64,000 bases of DNA from CAYXFD01 sp964464175 (lineage in GTDB: Bacteria; Cloacimonadota; Cloacimonadia; Cloacimonadales; JAJBBL01), in the NCBI GenBank assembly GCA_964464175.1, contig CAYXFD010000001.1, positions 62,001 to 126,000 on the forward strand, in the 5' to 3' direction. Position 1 is the stretch's first letter. Each line of letters starts with the position of its first letter. A program made the translations under genes and the position numbers. This document shows positions 1 to 9,139 of this stretch, in pieces. Below the pieces are notes generated by a model that had not been told where the DNA came from, did not search any database, and saw only the letters and a program-made list of their open reading frames with translations.

Positions 1-659
1 GTGAAATCATGACCATCAATCTCCAGAACTTTCCAACCGGCGGAAATATAGTTTTCTTTAATATTCTGCGGCATAATCCGGTCTATCTCGCCACTGATCT
101 GCAACCGGTTATAATCGATAATTCCCGTTATATTGTTCAAGCCATATTTAACAGCAAAACGGCAGGCTTCTGAAAGCTGGCCTTTCTGCTGTTCTCCATC
201 TCCCATCATCACAAAGACGTTATAGGAAAGATTCTTTACCTTCGCAGCTAAAGCAAAACCGCATCCGGCTGAGAGCCCCTGTCCCAGATTACCTGATCCC
301 CACTCAATTCCGGGAACAGTTCTCTCCACATGACCTTCAAAAATACTGCCGCAGAGACGGAATTGAGAGACAAAGTCTTCAAGAGGGAAAAACCCGTTCA
401 AAGCTAAGGCAGTATAAGTACCGGGAGAGATATGACCATTACTGATAACAATTCTGTCCCGCTCTTCCAGTTTGCATTTACGGGGGTCAATATGCAGCAT
501 TTCATAAAGGGTAAGCAATATATCAATAGCCGACATTGATCCGCCGGGATGCCCGGATCCGGCAAGAGTAGTCGCTTTTATAATTGCCGAACGGGCTAAT
601 ATTGCTCTCTTTTTTAGGGATTCGATACTTTCATTTTTTAAGGAAGAATAGGTATTCAT
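1..659 (-). CDS. tkt: Transketolase, N-terminal part (partial, runs off window start)
   Basis: The minus-strand frame opens with ATG at 657-659 and stays open to base 1 (219 codons), so only the N-terminal thiamine-diphosphate-binding part is present. Visible signatures are GSGHPGGSMS near residue 30, GHISPG, the GSLGQG-like segment written here as GSGNLGQGLSAG, the diphosphate-binding motif GDGEQQKGQ, and IDGHDF at the edge. These define the pyrimidine/diphosphate domain of transketolases, which move two-carbon units in the non-oxidative pentose phosphate pathway in the cytoplasm. The short N-terminus and GEQQKGQ form resemble the split transketolases in which N- and C-terminal halves are separate genes, but the missing downstream part prevents deciding between split and full-length. 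The gene is divergent from the kinase at 1110. Confidence 0.9.
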   Translation of the reverse strand, partial: MNTYSSLKNESIESLKKRAILARSAIIKATTLAGSGHPGGSMSAIDILLTLYEMLHIDPRKCKLEERDRIVISNGHISPGTYTALALNGFFPLEDFVSQFRLCGSIFEGHVERTVPGIEWGSGNLGQGLSAGCGFALAAKVKNLSYNVFVMMGDGEQQKGQLSEACRFAVKYGLNNITGIIDYNRLQISGEIDRIMPQNIKENYISAGWKVLEIDGHDF

Positions 660-683
660 TTTACACTCGCCAATTTTTTGAAG

Positions 684-713
684 CAAATATCTCTTTCTGA
701 CTAATAATGTCAA
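684..713 (-). promoter_or_regulatory. Candidate promoter of the transketolase gene
   Basis: On the minus strand a perfect TTGACA (708-713) is followed after 18 bases by TATTTG (684-689), about 25 bases before the start codon. The -35 is perfect, the -10 weak. Confidence 0.35.
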
Positions 714-899
714 TGAGGATTTTGTTTAAGTTTTGCCTTTTAAGAGTATTTCTCTGATTGCCAATTGAAGTAAGTTTTGATAAGCGGGCTGAGTTAATGG
801 AATAGATTTGGCGAGTAGAAAGGGTGAGGTGAGTTTATCATTGAGTTAGCGGAGGAAAGAGAAGAGAGGTTTTAGTAATCGAAGGGGGAGTGAAAATTA

Positions 900-927
900 T
901 TGACATTCTATGATAAAAGCTGATAAA
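900..927 (+). promoter_or_regulatory. Candidate promoter upstream of the 7TM sensor kinase
   Basis: TTGACA at 900-905 is followed after 16 bases by GATAAA (922-927). The leader to the start at 1110 would be about 175 bases. If real it could drive the whole run of plus-strand genes that follows, because no later gap in that run exceeds about 135 bases. Confidence 0.35.
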
Positions 928-1109
928 TGAAAAGGGTTTAGGCATTCCGAAAAGAAAGCTTGAGTGAGATAATAATGGACAAAAATTCTTAACTAAGGAT
1001 TCTTTGGTTTTTCTATCAAGATTCTTATAGTGGCAGAACCGGGGAGTTTGTCTGCCCGACAAACTCAAAGTTATGATAACTATAGCAAGTAGTAAAAGAA
1101 GGTTTGATC

Positions 1110-4100
1110 ATGATAATAAACGCCTTTTCTTTACCAATTTTATTATCCGTTATTATAAGCCTCATATTTACGATCTGGGCTTATACGTTTCACAGGGTGA
1201 TTGGAACACTTTCCTTTTGTTTCCTGATGTTGGGAGCTTTTCTCTATTCTTTCGGGTATCTGATGGAAATAAGCATTCCTTCTCTTTCCTGGCACCTGCT
1301 TTGGCTCAAAGTACAATATATCGGTATTGTCTCTATTCCTTTCTTTTGGGTAATCTTTACGATGAAAATCACCGGCAGGGGACGGCTTATCTCGGTTCCG
1401 CTAATTACCGTACTCCTGTCAATACCCATAATAGTCCTGTCCCTCGTTTTATCAATAGATAAACATGATCTCTTCTATCAGAACATCACTCTGGTCACTG
1501 TAGGACCCTTTTCAACAATATCATTCACCAGAGGACTCTTTTACTGGATTTTTGTCGTTCATCAGAATGCTCTCTTTCTCTTCTCGGTAATACTCTTGCT
1601 TACAGCAATAAATAACAGTGAGGGCAAACAACGAAGAGTATTCTTGATCCTGTTGCTGGGATTAACCATTCCATGGCTTTCTCATTTAGTCTATTTGACC
1701 GGAAAAATACCCAGGAATCTTGATATTGTTCCGTTGTTTTTTGCTGTCACGGGAGTTGTTTTCTATATCGGTCTTTTTAACTTTAAACTGCTCACTTTTT
1801 TACCGGTGGCAAAGTCTTATATCTTTGATCATCTCCCTTATACCATTCTGATAGTTGATAGGGAAAGAAAACTTAGGGGTATGAACCGCTCAGCAATGAA
1901 AATGCTGAATTTGTCGCCGGATGACGTTGGAATAGACTTTGAACGGGCATTAAGAAGGGTCAGAGTTTCTTCCGACAAAGTTAGCGGTGAACTAAAGGCT
2001 GAGTATCATAAAACCTTTCTTGATAAGATAATCTATCATATTGATGAAGCAGTGAATCAGAGAAGTCTAAATGACTTTGAAGAACTCATCTCCAGGTGGG
2101 GAGATATTAACAAAGATAATAGTGATAATATGACGAGTTACGATAATGGCAGTATTCTTTTCAATTCCACAATTCCCTTGGAACTGGTTTCTACTGTTAA
2201 GCGAAAGACTTTCTGGTATAAAATCGAATCCACAATCTTAACCGACAGTACTCAGAAGAGTCAGCTTAACGGAAAATCAAAGAGAATCCTGCCTGAAGGC
2301 ATAATCATAACAATTAGAGATGTAACGGAAAAGGTTGAATCCGAAGAGGATCTAACTCGCCTGGCTACTGCAATAGAACACATTAAGGAAGCAATCGTTA
2401 TCACTGATAGTCAAGCCAGAATTATCTATGTAAACAAGGCTTTTGAAGCTATCACTGGCTACAAAAAAAATGAGATACTGGGTGAAAATCCCCGTCTTCT
2501 GAAAAGCGGAGAGCAAACAGCAGAATTCTATGAAGATATGTGGAGACAATTATCAAAGGGGTGGACCTGGCAGGGGCATTTCGTGAACAGGAAAAAGAGC
2601 GGTGCTCTCTATACGGAAGAAGCTGCTATATCTCCTATCTTTGACAATCAGGGCAAGATAATGAACTATGTTGCAGTAAAGAGGGATATCAGTGATTTTC
2701 TCCTGATCCAGGAGGAGGTAGATAGATTTATCTCTGCTATCGACCAGACAGATGAAATGATCATAATCTTTGATCCGGAAGGTCTGGTTCAATATGTCAA
2801 TCCTGCTTTCACTGAAACTAGCGGGATTGCCCGTGAGAAAGCGATATTAAAACAAGTTGAGCAATTCATCACAGACAAAAAAAATCCGGATTTGATGAAG
2901 GAAATCTGGCAGTCTCTCTCCGGAGGAAATGCCTGGCAGGGAATCTATATTACCGCTAAAGAAACCGGAGAAACCGTCACTATTGAAGCGAGTATTTCTC
3001 CCGTTTATAATGCTAAAGAGAGAATTGTCAGTTATGTGGCAGTTGGAACTGATATTACCGAGCGGATTAGAGTGGAGAGAGAACTGCAGGAAAGTAAAAA
3101 TCGTTATGATCAATTAGCAGAACAGAGCAGAACTTATCATTGGGAGATCGATAATAAAGGGATGTACACGTTCATGAGCCCTATGGTAGAGAAAGTTCTG
3201 GGGTATAAGCCGGAAGAACTTGTCGGGAAGAGATATTTCTTTGATCTGACACCCGATCCTGATAGGGATTCTTTAAAAGAAGAGGTTTTTTCCCTGATAA
3301 AGGACAGAAATCCTATCTATAATTATGAGAACAGAGTCAAACTAAAAATTGGAAACTACATTTGGGTTACAACGAATGGAATGCCTTTACTCGACGATAA
3401 CGGAAAAGTTATCGGCTATAGAGGTTCAGATGCCGATATTACCAAGCGAAAAGTATCTCAAGAGAAGTTACGAGAGTCCGAAGAAAAGTACCGGGCTATT
3501 GCTGAAACAACTTTTGTCGGCATCGCAATGATTGATAAAGTACTGAACATCACCTATGCCAACGAAGCCTTTGCCCTTCTGCTGGAAACAGAAAGAGAAA
3601 CTATGATCAATAAAAAACTGGAAGATGTTATTGGCATTCAAGCTTTTGAGAACATTTCAGGAATATTATCCGGGATGACTTCTCCGGCAGGTGAAAGCTT
3701 CGAGACCATAATGGAAACTCAAAGCGGAAAAAGGATTAATGTTTTAATTTCCTTATCTCCTCTTTTCTCTGATAAAGGAGAGATTCAAGGGTTCATTGGA
3801 ATTCATATTGATATTACTGAGAGATTGGCAGCTCTTAATGCTATTAAAGAATCAGCCCAACTAAAGGCTAACTTTGCTTCCATGGTCTCCCATGAACTGA
3901 AAATCCCTTTAACGGTCATAAAGGAAGGAATTGCCTTGCTATACGACGGTACAGCCGATGAAGTTAACAATGACCAGAAAAACCTGCTCGGCAATGTCCA
4001 GGATAATGTTTCAAGATTATCAAGACTGATCAATGATGTCTTAGATTACCAAAAGATAGAAGCCGGAAAATTTGCTTATAATTTTACTGAGAATGATATC

Positions 4101-4559
4101 AATGAGGTGGTTACCGAAACGGTGGAATCAATGAAGACTGTTATCAGCAAAAAGGGTTTAACGGTATCTTTGAAATTGCATGATCACTTACCTCTGATAG
4201 AATTTGACCGGGACAGGATCATTCAGGTACTGGTAAATATAATTGGGAATTCTGTCAGATTTACCGAAACAGGGGGAATAACAGTGAAGACAGAAATGTC
4301 ATCCGATCTGAAAGCAGTAAAGATAGCTGTCAGAGACACGGGATGCGGAATCAGTGATGAACATATCCCGAGAGTTTTTGAAGGTTTCTACAATATATCT
4401 CACGAGGGAAGACATCATGCCGGAGGGACAGGTTTGGGGCTGTTGATCAGCAAACAGATAATAGAAGACCACAATGGCTTGATTAGTCTCTCATCGAAAA
4501 AAGGAGAAAGTACCGAGGTGATCTTTTCCTTACCGGTATCTGCAAAATATTTATCTTGA
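1110..4559 (+). CDS. 7TM-sensor, multi-PAS histidine kinase
   Basis: A 1149-residue membrane sensor kinase. Residues 1-225 form seven or so hydrophobic helices of the type found as the N-terminal 7TM module of some histidine kinases. Five PAS-like units follow (about 235-405 with an insertion, 415-535, 540-660, 665-790, 800-915), several closed by the usual D-I-T-E/K-R linker. The HisKA segment carries the phospho-acceptor H928 in SHELKIPLT, and the ATPase domain keeps the N box (IIGNSVRF), DTGCGI and GTGLGL, so it should be catalytically competent. I chose ATG 1110 over an in-frame TTG two codons upstream because AAAAGAAGG lies about 7 bases before it. No receiver is fused, so it probably signals to a separate regulator, perhaps the one at 18899. 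The signal is unknown. Confidence 0.92.
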   Translation: MIINAFSLPILLSVIISLIFTIWAYTFHRVIGTLSFCFLMLGAFLYSFGYLMEISIPSLSWHLLWLKVQYIGIVSIPFFWVIFTMKITGRGRLISVPLITVLLSIPIIVLSLVLSIDKHDLFYQNITLVTVGPFSTISFTRGLFYWIFVVHQNALFLFSVILLLTAINNSEGKQRRVFLILLLGLTIPWLSHLVYLTGKIPRNLDIVPLFFAVTGVVFYIGLFNFKLLTFLPVAKSYIFDHLPYTILIVDRERKLRGMNRSAMKMLNLSPDDVGIDFERALRRVRVSSDKVSGELKAEYHKTFLDKIIYHIDEAVNQRSLNDFEELISRWGDINKDNSDNMTSYDNGSILFNSTIPLELVSTVKRKTFWYKIESTILTDSTQKSQLNGKSKRILPEGIIITIRDVTEKVESEEDLTRLATAIEHIKEAIVITDSQARIIYVNKAFEAITGYKKNEILGENPRLLKSGEQTAEFYEDMWRQLSKGWTWQGHFVNRKKSGALYTEEAAISPIFDNQGKIMNYVAVKRDISDFLLIQEEVDRFISAIDQTDEMIIIFDPEGLVQYVNPAFTETSGIAREKAILKQVEQFITDKKNPDLMKEIWQSLSGGNAWQGIYITAKETGETVTIEASISPVYNAKERIVSYVAVGTDITERIRVERELQESKNRYDQLAEQSRTYHWEIDNKGMYTFMSPMVEKVLGYKPEELVGKRYFFDLTPDPDRDSLKEEVFSLIKDRNPIYNYENRVKLKIGNYIWVTTNGMPLLDDNGKVIGYRGSDADITKRKVSQEKLRESEEKYRAIAETTFVGIAMIDKVLNITYANEAFALLLETERETMINKKLEDVIGIQAFENISGILSGMTSPAGESFETIMETQSGKRINVLISLSPLFSDKGEIQGFIGIHIDITERLAALNAIKESAQLKANFASMVSHELKIPLTVIKEGIALLYDGTADEVNNDQKNLLGNVQDNVSRLSRLINDVLDYQKIEAGKFAYNFTENDINEVVTETVESMKTVISKKGLTVSLKLHDHLPLIEFDRDRIIQVLVNIIGNSVRFTETGGITVKTEMSSDLKAVKIAVRDTGCGISDEHIPRVFEGFYNISHEGRHHAGGTGLGLLISKQIIEDHNGLISLSSKKGESTEVIFSLPVSAKYLS

Positions 4560-4609
4560 CAGTATGGGTAACTTAAGTCATAGGATATAATGCTTTAAAT
4601 AGGAGAAAC

Positions 4610-5614
4610 ATGATGACAAAGGAGCGAGTATTGACCGGTATTATTGGATTTGACGAGATAACCGGCGGGTTCGAAAAAGGTGGCAGCTATCTTTTAAGCG
4701 GGGCTGCCGGGACCGGGAAAACAGTCTTTTCTCTCCAATTTCTGAAAAAGGGTCTTTTACATGAAGAGAAGGCCTTATTAGTAACAGAGCAAGAACCAAT
4801 ATCCTATCTTAATGCCGCTAAAGAGCTTGATTTACCTCTTGATCATTATATAGAGCGAAGTGATCTGGTAATTATTAAGCAGGTAACCCAGACTACGGGC
4901 ATAATAAACGATAAAAACGAATTTGCGAATTTCATTACCGATTTAGGAAATCTTGTCGTACCTGTTGAAGCGACAAGAATAGTCTTTGATTCAATGATTC
5001 CCATAGTATCACTTTTTGGTGAAGATTATTTTGAAGAGGGGTTAAGATCGTTTCTGTTTGAGCTTAAACAGATGAATCTGACCCTCCTTTTAACTACCAG
5101 AATGCCGACATCAAGAAAGACTCTGGCCATCAAGAGATTGATAGAGGACCAGATGCGGGGCTCGGTGCATTTAGACGAGCATACCAAAGAAGATCAGGAT
5201 GTCAGCCGCAAACTGGTAGTGCGAAAGTTCTCAACTCTGGAATCTCCCTATCCGGTGTTTACCTTTAATATCACTCCGGGTATAGGAATTGAGATTTTGG
5301 AAAAGAGTAAGACCGGTTTAGCTGTAGTCAAGGAAAGGGAATCTGTAGCAGTTGACAGGCAGGGATTTTCTTTTTCCGAGACCTACAAAGCGGCACAGAA
5401 GAGGGAAGATCAGATAAAGCAGCCTGAGCCGAGACGGGAAGAGCAAATACCTCAGCGAAAAGTTTCGTTTACGGATAATTTGAAAGAAGCACCGCAGGAA
5501 AAGAGAGTTGAAAATCCTAAGAGAGAAAGATTTGATGAGGCAGGGCTTCCCGAAAAAAATAGAGAGAAAACCAAAGAAAAGAGTAAGATCTCTTTTACTG
5601 ACTATACAAAGTAA
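4610..5614 (+). CDS. Single-domain KaiC-like RecA-superfamily ATPase with charged tail
   Basis: The first 230 residues form one KaiC/RadA-type ATPase domain: Walker A GAAGTGKT (31-38), a catalytic-glutamate region TEQEP (E60, E62) matching the paired glutamates of KaiC, and Walker B ending in D127. Single-domain KaiC homologues often sit beside histidine kinases and are thought to act in signal transduction; the kinase gene ends 50 bases upstream here. The last 90 residues are a highly charged, probably disordered tail in which a short motif of the form x-S-F-[ST]-[ED] recurs at about 252, 284 and 326. The ribosome site AGGAG lies 5 bases before the first ATG. It is not a bacterial circadian KaiC (only one ATPase domain, no KaiA or KaiB seen). 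Its output is unknown. Confidence 0.85.
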   Translation: MMTKERVLTGIIGFDEITGGFEKGGSYLLSGAAGTGKTVFSLQFLKKGLLHEEKALLVTEQEPISYLNAAKELDLPLDHYIERSDLVIIKQVTQTTGIINDKNEFANFITDLGNLVVPVEATRIVFDSMIPIVSLFGEDYFEEGLRSFLFELKQMNLTLLLTTRMPTSRKTLAIKRLIEDQMRGSVHLDEHTKEDQDVSRKLVVRKFSTLESPYPVFTFNITPGIGIEILEKSKTGLAVVKERESVAVDRQGFSFSETYKAAQKREDQIKQPEPRREEQIPQRKVSFTDNLKEAPQEKRVENPKRERFDEAGLPEKNREKTKEKSKISFTDYTK

Positions 5615-5699
5615 AAAAGTAAGAAGCGGGAAATAGAGAGTTTGATTGATAATGATCGAACAGTCGAGTTAAAGTGAAAAGAGAAAGGATGGGGGAAAG

Positions 5700-6515
5700 A
5701 TGTATCTTGATTATTGGCATTTAAAGGAAAAACCCTTTGAGAACAACTGGGATTTGCGTTTTTATTATTTCGCTGAACAGCACCAGGAGATGCTGTCACG
5801 ACTTCTCTACACGGTTAGAGAAAGACGGCAGGGGGTGATTTTCTCCGGCAGGTACGGAAGTGGTAAAAGCCTGATATTAAGAATGTTCCTGAAAAAAATG
5901 ATAGATATGCAGCAGGACTACAAGATAATCTATGTTATTGACCCCTTATCACGAACGGTTGAGTTCTATCAGGAGTTCCTCAGACAGTTAGGACTGCACG
6001 AGGTTCCGACCGGACGGATGCAGTTGATTAATCAGTTCAAAGAGCAGTTAGTCAAGGTAAACGACACAGGTGGTCATACAATTATCATAGTTGATGAAGC
6101 ACATTTGATCAACAACGACACTTTGGAAGATTTAAGGTTACTTCTCAATCTTTATCATCCCAAAACCGACCAGGCATTATTAAGCATTATTCTGGCAGGT
6201 CAGTTTCAGTTAGATGAGAAGATACAAGGAAATCCGGCTCTTACACAGAGGCTGCCGATCCGCTGTAAATTAGAGTTGTTGACCGAAGAACAGACTTCGG
6301 AATATGTCTTTCATAGATTAAGAATTGCCGGTCAATCTATGCCGATTTTTACTCCGGAAGCTATTCAACTGATCTACCGGTATTCTCAGGGAACACCCAG
6401 AGTAATTAACAACTGTTGTGATCTGGCTCTCTTTTTAGGGTTTTCTCAGAGTGTTGCCCGTATAGAACCGGAATTAGTGGAACTGGTGGCAAAAGAGATC
6501 GAAGAATCACTATAA
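5700..6515 (+). CDS. ExeA/GspA-type AAA ATPase
   Basis: A 271-residue AAA+ ATPase starting MYLDYWHLKEKPFENN, the N-terminal signature of the ExeA/GspA group (here Y-W-x-L-K-E-K-P-F). Walker A GRYGSGKS spans residues 50-57; Walker B with D132-E133 lies in IIIVDEAH. The C-terminal part (STQRLPIRCKL region through VINNCCDLAL) is the lid typical of this family. ExeA helps assemble the type II secretin through peptidoglycan, but close relatives without a peptidoglycan-binding tail, as here, are known from exopolysaccharide/exosortase loci. The gene sits 22 bases upstream of the outer-membrane barrel protein, so a role in envelope assembly or export of polysaccharide is a reasonable inference. No other type II secretion gene is visible. 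Confidence 0.85.
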   Translation: MYLDYWHLKEKPFENNWDLRFYYFAEQHQEMLSRLLYTVRERRQGVIFSGRYGSGKSLILRMFLKKMIDMQQDYKIIYVIDPLSRTVEFYQEFLRQLGLHEVPTGRMQLINQFKEQLVKVNDTGGHTIIIVDEAHLINNDTLEDLRLLLNLYHPKTDQALLSIILAGQFQLDEKIQGNPALTQRLPIRCKLELLTEEQTSEYVFHRLRIAGQSMPIFTPEAIQLIYRYSQGTPRVINNCCDLALFLGFSQSVARIEPELVELVAKEIEESL

Positions 6516-6537
6516 AAAGGCAACAATAAAGGTTACT

Positions 6538-9096
6538 GTGCAGGGTTCCCGACATCTTATGAAGAATGAATTACTAACCGCAGGGAAGTTTTTGCTGCTC
6601 TTGTTAGTATTAGCGGTATCAATATCTTTTCTATCCGGCTCTCCCCAGAGTTACAACAGGGCTTTATATCTCTATGATCAAGGTATTCTGATCGAAGCCG
6701 AAAGAGAAGTAAAATCCTATCTGTCCGACTCACCTGACGATTATGAAGCCAACAAGCTTTTAGCCCGTATTCTATCCGATTTGCAGGACTTTGCTCAGTT
6801 GAAAGAAGTTACAACAAAGCTTCTGAGCATGAGAGCTAATGATCCGGAGGTGCTGGAGTTAGACCGTATTGCTGCTGCCGAGACACAAAGAAGTGCACCG
6901 GTAACTGTAGCTGAATTAGAAGAAGAATTGAATGCGGACCCCGAGAATATCGGGATAAGGATCAGACTTATCGATATCCATACCAACAACCGACAATATC
7001 AACAAGCCGACAGGCATTACCGGGAAGTTATCCGGTTAAGACCGCGGGATTCGGCTTTCAGGCTTCGTTATGCCCGCTTTCTTGCCCAGCGTGGAAGGAT
7101 AACAGAGGCTGAGAGAGAATATTTAGTATATTTATCTCTGGAAGAGAATGCTGCCGTCAGAAGAGAAATGTTTAATGTGATTCTGCGGGAAGCATATAGA
7201 TTGATCGAACAACAGAGATATAATGATGCAATCATTCAGTTCAGGGAAGTAAGGAGCAGATATCCTGATGATCTTTATCTCCTTTTGGAATATGCCAGAT
7301 TACTCTCCCTGACTAAAGACTATGAGAACTCAATTATTACATATCAAATTTACCTGGAAAGAGATGATAATCCCTCTGTCCGATTGGAAATGGCCAGGGT
7401 AAAATCCTGGAATGATAATTATGCCGGGGCATTAGAGGATATTTTTCTCGTCTTAGAAGAAGAACCGAATAGTCTGGCAGCTCATATCTTGCTCGGAGAT
7501 GTTTACCGCTGGACAGATAATATGGATGACTCCCGGGAGAGATATGAATTTGTTCTCAGTATTGATCCTGATAATATGTATGCTTTAGAGGGACTAAAAG
7601 AACTGGAGAGACTTGAACAGACAAGATATCAGGAAGCTACCTCATTTAGTATAGAAGCTATGAGGGCTGCCCTCAGGGAAGATCCTGATGATCTGCATGC
7701 CCGTCTTCAATTGGCAAGACTTCTCAACATTGCAGCCGAATATAGCGAAGCATCCCGCCATTATGAGATATATCTGCAGAATAATCCGAATGACTTGAAA
7801 GTCAGACTCGAATACAGCAGAACCTTAGGTTCTCAGGGAGATTATCAAGGAGCTGTCAGACAGTTACAGATCTATTTAAATGAAAACCAGGATGATCTGA
7901 CCAACAGGATAAACCTGGTCAATCTCTACCTCTGGAGTGAAGAGTATTTTGAAGCTGAGAGTCACCTGAAAGAGATATTAAGGGAGCATCCGGAGAATTT
8001 GTACGCCCACTGGAATCTTTTCAGATTAAACCGAAACCGGGAAGAATGGCAGCCGGCACTTTATCATCTAAGAGCTATACAGGAGATTGAACCGAATTAC
8101 AGGGTTACGGATGCTTACATCAGAGAGATTGAGAATCATCCCCGTTTACTGACGGTTGCCACGGACAGAGCCCCTTCACCTTATAAACCAACCCTTGGTT
8201 TTACCTATGGCTTTATGAGAGACCATGAAAACTATTCGGAGAGATATGGTCTGTTTCGTTATCAGCAGCCTCTAAAGGGGAACAGTTTTCTGGAATTAGC
8301 TTTCGGCAGGTATTTTCTCAATCAAAAGATTCCTGATTCACCCACACTGGTAGTAGAGACTGACAGGTATTCCCTTCTTTTTAGCGGCTGGATAGATGAA
8401 AAGACATCAGGAAGAATTCTGGCAGGGATGAATGAGTATAACAGCAGATATCAGATCAGTAAGACAGAGTCTTTCTTTTTCGGGGCAACTCTTTCCTATC
8501 AATTAGACGAACTTAACCGGTTAAGCGTAGGCTATTATAACGATGATGCGGTTTACTTTGTTAAAACAGTCCGTTCTCTGGAAGCAGGTATCTCTGTTGA
8601 CAGATTCGAGGTGGAATGGGAAAGAGAGGCAATCGACCGGGCAGATGGAACATCGATACCTGAAAAACTTACATATTTTGGTAATTTTGTGTATGGTATG
8701 TTTTCTGACAACAATAAACAAATCCGGTACCGGATCGGGATTTCATATCCTCTCTCTCTTGAGCCGCTGATCGATCTCCAGTTAGGATGGGATGCTCTCA
8801 GTTTTTCCGAACAGAAGGAAACAGAACTATACTGGTCACCGCGATCTTATGACGGTCTTTATTTTGGCGGTAAAACCTATGGTGAATGGCAAGAGTTTAC
8901 CTATGGACTTGATGCCGAAGTATCCTTCCGTAGAAATAATGTCGGTGCCAGCCGGAGTATTTCGGGAAGATTGTATTATCTGCTAACCGAAAGTATAAAT
9001 GCGGGAGTTGTACTCTCCTACTCCGAATCTCCCCGCGAAGATGATACTGATTACAACTACCTGACTTCGATCTTCGAATTATATTATCGTTTCTGA
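6538..9096 (+). CDS. TPR-repeat outer-membrane beta-barrel protein, PgaA/PelB/YaiO-like exporter
   Basis: An 852-residue exported protein. A hydrophobic signal segment (about residues 12-34) is followed by roughly fifteen TPR-like helical repeats to about residue 530, then about 310 residues of alternating aromatic/polar beta-strand pattern that end in ...LYYRF, the terminal phenylalanine typical of outer-membrane barrels. Size and layout match PgaA (TPR plus 16-strand barrel) and the TPR-barrel part of PelB/BcsC, the pores of synthase-dependent exopolysaccharide export. The start is uncertain: GTG 6538 follows AAAGG, while ATG 6559 gives a neater signal peptide. Neighbours are a deacetylase and a processive glycosyltransferase, which supports a polysaccharide-export role. 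Sequence identity to PgaA is not obvious by eye, so the assignment rests on architecture and context. Confidence 0.8.
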   Translation: MQGSRHLMKNELLTAGKFLLLLLVLAVSISFLSGSPQSYNRALYLYDQGILIEAEREVKSYLSDSPDDYEANKLLARILSDLQDFAQLKEVTTKLLSMRANDPEVLELDRIAAAETQRSAPVTVAELEEELNADPENIGIRIRLIDIHTNNRQYQQADRHYREVIRLRPRDSAFRLRYARFLAQRGRITEAEREYLVYLSLEENAAVRREMFNVILREAYRLIEQQRYNDAIIQFREVRSRYPDDLYLLLEYARLLSLTKDYENSIITYQIYLERDDNPSVRLEMARVKSWNDNYAGALEDIFLVLEEEPNSLAAHILLGDVYRWTDNMDDSRERYEFVLSIDPDNMYALEGLKELERLEQTRYQEATSFSIEAMRAALREDPDDLHARLQLARLLNIAAEYSEASRHYEIYLQNNPNDLKVRLEYSRTLGSQGDYQGAVRQLQIYLNENQDDLTNRINLVNLYLWSEEYFEAESHLKEILREHPENLYAHWNLFRLNRNREEWQPALYHLRAIQEIEPNYRVTDAYIREIENHPRLLTVATDRAPSPYKPTLGFTYGFMRDHENYSERYGLFRYQQPLKGNSFLELAFGRYFLNQKIPDSPTLVVETDRYSLLFSGWIDEKTSGRILAGMNEYNSRYQISKTESFFFGATLSYQLDELNRLSVGYYNDDAVYFVKTVRSLEAGISVDRFEVEWEREAIDRADGTSIPEKLTYFGNFVYGMFSDNNKQIRYRIGISYPLSLEPLIDLQLGWDALSFSEQKETELYWSPRSYDGLYFGGKTYGEWQEFTYGLDAEVSFRRNNVGASRSISGRLYYLLTESINAGVVLSYSESPREDDTDYNYLTSIFELYYRF

Positions 9097-9139
9097 GAGA
9101 ATGAGTGTATGAACAACAACTATCCGGAGCAGATGTGAC

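Larger units (their letters stand above)
660..1109. other. Divergent intergenic region
   Basis: This 450-base gap separates the divergent transketolase and sensor-kinase genes. It holds one candidate promoter on each strand. The open frame at 838-1068 (minus) has no family signature and its composition does not look coding. I see no RNA gene or repeat. Confidence 0.5.

Noticed and set aside
838..1068. 76-aa minus-strand frame in the first intergenic region
   Set aside because: Its composition is phenylalanine- and serine-rich as expected from random AT-rich DNA, and it overlaps the candidate kinase promoter.
1073..1462. 129-aa plus-strand frame overlapping the 7TM kinase start
   Set aside because: It is a shadow of the kinase in another frame; the kinase has the ribosome site and clear domains.
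4610..5614. Circadian clock gene kaiC
   Set aside because: Only one ATPase domain is present and no kaiA or kaiB is visible; single-domain KaiC-like proteins are widespread outside clocks.
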